In this document: positions 60,343 through 64,000 of the stretch, in pieces
Layout: each line of letters starts with the position of its first letter
How positions within the stretch are numbered: position 1 is the stretch's first letter
Source: Candidatus Pacearchaeota archaeon
Lineage (GTDB): Archaea > Nanobdellota > Nanobdellia > Pacearchaeales > GW2011-AR1
DNA: 64,000 nt
Direction of reading: 5' to 3'
Assembly (NCBI GenBank): GCA_023144035.1
Contig: JAGLGM010000002.1
Span: 1 to 64,000, forward strand
Position numbers and translations under genes: made by a program
Notes under the pieces: generated by a model
The model's database searches: none
Seen by the model: the letters and a program-made list of their open reading frames with translations, nothing else
Told to the model about the DNA's origin: nothing

Positions 60343-63237
60343 TTATTTAATAAATTTTAAATTATCGTATTCTGCATACTCTCCAGCAGTATTTAAGAAT
60401 TCCTGTCTTGCAATTATATTGTCTTGGTGATTAATTTCCCATATTTTAATAGGTCCTTGAATTCCTTGGTAATAAACAAATTCATTTAAATTAAGTCCTT
60501 GATTATTTAAATTATCTACAAATAGGCTTGGTTCAGAGTGCACTAGATTTACTCCAGGATAATTATCAAAAGCATCATTTAAGATATATAACTGGCCCAC
60601 TAAACTATTCATAACTTGTGGAGAAAGATAAATTACTGCTCCAAGTTGATCTACTCCTACTCCTTGACTATTTGAAGAAATAGAAGGAATAAAATATGCT
60701 ACAGTTTCTAAACCTTCTCCAAGATCTATAATAACACCTTCATAATATACATATCTTAAAGGAATTTGAAATTGTTCTCCATTATAAAAAAAGACTCCAT
60801 AAACTTTATCAAAAGGACTTGTACCTTGCTTATTTATTTCTAAAATTATCCCTCCTATCACAGTTTTTTGAGAAGGTAAAAAGACATCTTTTCCTTCTTG
60901 ATTAAAAATTATATCTTCATCTACAAAAGCACCACCACTAGAAAAAATTCTTAATTCTTTATCAGAGGTTTCTTGAGTTTGAGAAGAATCTACTAAAAAT
61001 GTTGGAATCATAGAATATCTATCATTTGTTGTTGCATCGCTTCCTATTTTGCTATAAGCAGAATATTTACCAATATCTGTAGGGTCAATTAATAAATAAG
61101 ATACATCATGTGCTTTCATAAAACTTAAAGCTGTTTCAGGATAAGGAGTTGTTAAAACATATCTTCCAATTAAATGGTCCCAAAAAGCATTTCCATGACC
61201 TCCATCTGTTATTGTTGGACGCTCTCCCAAATATTGAACCCAATAACCATAATCCCACCAATGAACAAATATACTTTCAGAAGGAGTGTTATCTCTTACC
61301 CAAGACATTGCTTTTTGCCAATGAAGATTTGCAGAAGGACCAGTATATTTTGCTTGTTGAATCACATTTCCTGTAAAACTAAAAACACTGCTTATTAAAC
61401 CAATTACAACTAAAATTAAGACTACAAAAACAATTAATTTTAGAAGTTCGTCTTTGCTTTTTTTAAAATATTCAAATAATTTTACTGAAAAATAACCTAC
61501 CATGAAACAAATAAAAGGTGCCATAATAAAAAAGAACCTAATTGCTCCTCTTCCAGCAACTAATATAAAAAATAACCAAGAGACAATAATTAATAATTCA
61601 CTTTTTATATTAACTTTTTCATTAAAATAAAGCCAGATAAAGTAAATAACAAAAATAAGAATACTAATAAAATAAAATAATTTACTTATATTATTAAAAC
61701 CATTAAATAAAGAGGTTTCAGAAATTCTACTAAATAAAATACCAGAAATTAAAAGTATCCAAGTTAATGAAAATATAATTTTGTGATTTTTCTTTTTGAC
61801 TCCTTTAGATATTTCAAAACCTAAAAAGGCCATTCCAAGATAAAAAAACCAAAAAAAGAATTTACCTACTTGATTCATCCAATCTATAAGATAAGGTTGA
61901 GCATTTTCAGCAACAGTTGAACCAATTCTACTTTCTCCAAAAGGATCTAATAAACCAGAAAGTAAACTAAATATAAGGGTAAATAAATTTCTATCTAATA
62001 AAAAAAGAATTATTGCTCCTAAAATAAGCATAATCCCTCCGCTAATAAGAACTCTATATTTTTCTAAGTTTCCTTTTAGATATTTCTTTTTATTTATTAT
62101 TAGAAAGTAATCTATAAATATAAATAATAAAACAATAGTTACTAAAATATTAGTTCCAGAAATAAAATGATTAAACATTCCTACAAGAGAAAACCCATAC
62201 ATTGTAGAAAATATTGCGGTAAATAAAAACCAAACAAGATAAAACACCAAATAATTTTTTAATATATTTTTCTTATTTTCTTCATTATTTTTTTCTTTAA
62301 ATAACCATATTAGCAAGAAACTTAAAGGAATAATTATGAAAGTAAATGTTGCAATACCACTCCAACTTGCAAAATTAAACGCAGAGAAGAAAGCAGTTGC
62401 AATACCTAGAAGAGATATTTTAATTAAATTATTATTTTTTCTTCCTGTTTCTTGAGATTTTTTGTCCAGAAAATTTATAGATAAGGCATAAACCAGTAAA
62501 ACCAAGAAAAAAGAAAACATACCAATTGATTCATGATCTGAAAAACCAGCTAAAGTCCTATATAAATACATAGGAATTATTGCAAGAAAACCAGTACTAA
62601 TTAGTGCAGTAATTTTAGATTTTGTTAAAACAAAGATTAAAAAGAAAAAAGCGATTAAACCAAGTAGAAAAAAGATTACAGGAGAAACAACATTTACAAA
62701 TTGGATAGAAACATCTGGATTAAATATTGTAAAGAATTTATACAAACCCACAGTAGCCCTTGGAGTAAATTCATTTGTATAGCCTAAATTAAGAGAAGGA
62801 TATCTCATAAGGTCTGCATCTGGAAGACCTCCTTCAGAAATCATTGTTTCAGCAACTCTTAAAAAATAAAAAGGATCAAGTGCAAGAGGAATATTTTCTC
62901 CGGTTGTAGAATCTACAAGAAGAGGTAGATTTTGTAATCTAATCCAAGTACCTCCTATTAAGATAATGATTAAAAGAATCATAATTAAGATATTTAGAGC
63001 TTTTTTTTGCTGAAATAAATTTAAAGCTTTTTTAAATCCACTTTTAATATCTTTTAAACTTTCTTTAATATCTTTTCTTTCATTTACTTGAATAATATTA
63101 TCATCTCCTTTAATCTCAACTTTTTTTACATCCTGAACTCGAACAACATTATCATCTCCTTTAATTTCAATTTTTTCTCCATCATCTATAATTATCTTAT
63201 TATCTTCCCCACTTATTTTTATTTTATCTTCTTCCAT
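60343..63237 (-). CDS. aglB: Oligosaccharyltransferase AglB/STT3 with a three-repeat N-terminal domain
   Basis: The 964-residue protein transfers a lipid-linked glycan to Asn in N-X-S/T. It has a first motif with Asp121 (DPFYFLR), a GFSDHESIG motif, about 12 membrane helices from ~82 on, the WWDYG motif (about residues 659-663) and DPTDIGKY. Before the first helix lies a 55-residue cytoplasmic segment of three 17-residue repeats (KIKISGEDNKIII.., KIEIKGDDNVVRV.., KVEIKGDDNIIQV..), at residues 5-21, 22-38 and 39-55. I know of no such extension on AglB. Confidence 0.94.
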   Translation of the reverse strand: MEEDKIKISGEDNKIIIDDGEKIEIKGDDNVVRVQDVKKVEIKGDDNIIQVNERKDIKESLKDIKSGFKKALNLFQQKKALNILIMILLIIILIGGTWIRLQNLPLLVDSTTGENIPLALDPFYFLRVAETMISEGGLPDADLMRYPSLNLGYTNEFTPRATVGLYKFFTIFNPDVSIQFVNVVSPVIFFLLGLIAFFFLIFVLTKSKITALISTGFLAIIPMYLYRTLAGFSDHESIGMFSFFLVLLVYALSINFLDKKSQETGRKNNNLIKISLLGIATAFFSAFNFASWSGIATFTFIIIPLSFLLIWLFKEKNNEENKKNILKNYLVFYLVWFLFTAIFSTMYGFSLVGMFNHFISGTNILVTIVLLFIFIDYFLIINKKKYLKGNLEKYRVLISGGIMLILGAIILFLLDRNLFTLIFSLLSGLLDPFGESRIGSTVAENAQPYLIDWMNQVGKFFFWFFYLGMAFLGFEISKGVKKKNHKIIFSLTWILLISGILFSRISETSLFNGFNNISKLFYFISILIFVIYFIWLYFNEKVNIKSELLIIVSWLFFILVAGRGAIRFFFIMAPFICFMVGYFSVKLFEYFKKSKDELLKLIVFVVLILVVIGLISSVFSFTGNVIQQAKYTGPSANLHWQKAMSWVRDNTPSESIFVHWWDYGYWVQYLGERPTITDGGHGNAFWDHLIGRYVLTTPYPETALSFMKAHDVSYLLIDPTDIGKYSAYSKIGSDATTNDRYSMIPTFLVDSSQTQETSDKELRIFSSGGAFVDEDIIFNQEGKDVFLPSQKTVIGGIILEINKQGTSPFDKVYGVFFYNGEQFQIPLRYVYYEGVIIDLGEGLETVAYFIPSISSNSQGVGVDQLGAVIYLSPQVMNSLVGQLYILNDAFDNYPGVNLVHSEPSLFVDNLNNQGLNLNEFVYYQGIQGPIKIWEINHQDNIIARQEFLNTAGEYAEYDNLKFIK

Positions 63238-63277
63238 ATTTTATTTCAAAGAGAATTGTGTTTTAAAACTTTGTTAA

Positions 63278-64000
63278 TTACAATAATAAAGCTAATCCAA
63301 GAGCAATAATTATTAATTGAAATCCATAAATTAAATATACTACTTCTTTTTCATTTATTTTCTTACCTTGTTTTGTTTTTTTCAAGATTTTAATTGCTAA
63401 ATGCTCTAAACCATATATTTTATTATAAGGCATGTCCAAGCCTCCATCTTCATTAACTTTAGCAAAACTATATTTTTTTAATTTTCCTCTTAATTTTAAA
63501 ACAGTTTCAAGAAGATAAGGTATAAAAAAGAAAAGAGCAATTTTTTCAATATTTCCCAATATAGCAATACAAGCAATCAAGGCTCCTACAGCATAAGTCA
63601 TAACATCTCCTGGAAATACTTTTGCAGGATATTTATTAAAAATATAAAATGCAAGCAATGCAGCAACCATACATAAAGCAACTACACTTAACCAACTATT
63701 TCCTGTTATAAAAGTCACAAAAGCCAATGCAGATAAAATTAAGATACCTTGTCCTGCCTCTAAACCATTATATCCTGCAAGAAAATTAAAAGTTGTTGTT
63801 GCTCCAACAACTCCAAGGGGAATTACAATTAAAGGAAATAAAATTCCTAATTCAAAACCTAAAATACTTGATTCTCCTGCATTAATAACCATTAAAGGAA
63901 TTGCAGCAAATAAAATTAAAAATAACCTAGATTTTGCAGATAATCCTCCTTTTTGCCAACCAAATAAATCATCTACAATTCCTACAATTGAACTTATAAG
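63278..64000 (-). CDS. Dolichyl-phosphate GlcNAc/sugar-1-phosphate transferase, partial
   Basis: The gene continues off the right edge; the visible 240 residues include the start of the window-edge segment LISSIVGIVDDLFGWQKGGL, then a run of membrane helices with NFLAGYNGLEAGQG and KVFPGDVMTYAVGA. The GIVDD and NxxAGxNGLEAG patterns are those of the Alg7/AglH-like (GPT/MraY superfamily) phosphotransferases that start lipid-linked glycan synthesis. The frame is open through 64000, so any in-window Met is not the start. It lies 41 bp upstream of aglB. Confidence 0.88.
   Translation of the reverse strand, partial: LISSIVGIVDDLFGWQKGGLSAKSRLFLILFAAIPLMVINAGESSILGFELGILFPLIVIPLGVVGATTTFNFLAGYNGLEAGQGILILSALAFVTFITGNSWLSVVALCMVAALLAFYIFNKYPAKVFPGDVMTYAVGALIACIAILGNIEKIALFFFIPYLLETVLKLRGKLKKYSFAKVNEDGGLDMPYNKIYGLEHLAIKILKKTKQGKKINEKEVVYLIYGFQLIIIALGLALLL

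Noticed and set aside
61149-61398. Frames antisense to the AglB WWDYG region
   Set aside because: They mirror conserved AglB codons and have no support of their own.

Overview
The window looks like part of the chromosome of a very A+T-rich DPANN archaeon, most plausibly of the Pacearchaeota/Woesearchaeota (Nanoarchaeota-type) group. Directly visible archaeal markers are the D-family DNA polymerase (DP1 and DP2), Orc1/Cdc6, RNA polymerase subunits Rpo3, Rpo4 and Rpo10, ribosomal proteins eL18 and eL21, an AglB/STT3 oligosaccharyltransferase, an RNase P Rpp21 subunit, a tRNA-Gly with a bulge-helix-bulge intron, and many apparently leaderless genes with a TATA element about 25 bases before the ATG. 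The lineage name is inference from gene style; no phylogeny was run.

Layout. 0-6.5 kb: M16 peptidase, a TGS-domain GTPase whose 3' end has been invaded by a LAGLIDADG homing endonuclease gene, tyrosyl-tRNA synthetase, a TctA-like permease and a CYTH protein. 6.5-14.9 kb: a leftward replication operon, orc1/cdc6 - DP1 - HAD nucleotidase - DP2, where DP2 carries a 507-residue intein. 14.9-15.5 kb: a probable replication origin with inverted ORB-like elements around an extremely A+T-rich, repeat-filled core. 15.5-22.4 kb: an origin-proximal accessory region with PRC-barrel and winged-helix proteins, two coiled-coil/HTH proteins in low-complexity and palindromic surroundings, an HNH nuclease, a Kazal-like exported protein, a HAD enzyme, a XerA-type recombinase and an orphan serine-recombinase DNA-binding domain.

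22.5-28.5 kb: a leftward ribosomal protein/RNA polymerase cluster (eL21, Rpo4, DUF655, uS13, uS4, uS11, Rpo3, then tRNA-Leu, eL18, uL13, uS9), interrupted by an IS481-like element inserted at the 3' end of the tRNA-Leu gene. 28.5-34.3 kb: a MacB-like ABC exporter operon, rpo10, RNase P Rpp21, 5S rRNA, a DUF2080/homing-endonuclease cassette, and tRNA-Leu, tRNA-Arg and intron-containing tRNA-Gly. 34.3-36.7 kb: secF and secD.

36.7-64 kb: a large surface-glycan region. It holds a flippase, eight glycosyltransferases, two class I methyltransferases, two cobalamin-binding radical SAM proteins, several nucleotide-sugar SDR enzymes, an RmlC-like cupin, a GDP-mannose-4,6-dehydratase homologue, the oligosaccharyltransferase, and the start of a dolichyl-phosphate sugar-phosphate transferase that runs off the right edge. 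Inside it is what looks like a complete GDP-heptose pathway (GmhA, HddA, and a fused HddC-GmhB protein) next to a transaldolase that could supply or drain sedoheptulose 7-phosphate. Together these genes suggest N-glycosylation with a heptose or 6-deoxyheptose-containing glycan.

The most interesting points are the homing-endonuclease insertion that replaced and displaced the 3' end of a GTPase gene, the DP2 intein lacking the canonical C-terminal His-Asn, the putative origin and its repeat-rich neighbours, the heptose pathway, and a three-repeat N-terminal domain on the oligosaccharyltransferase.
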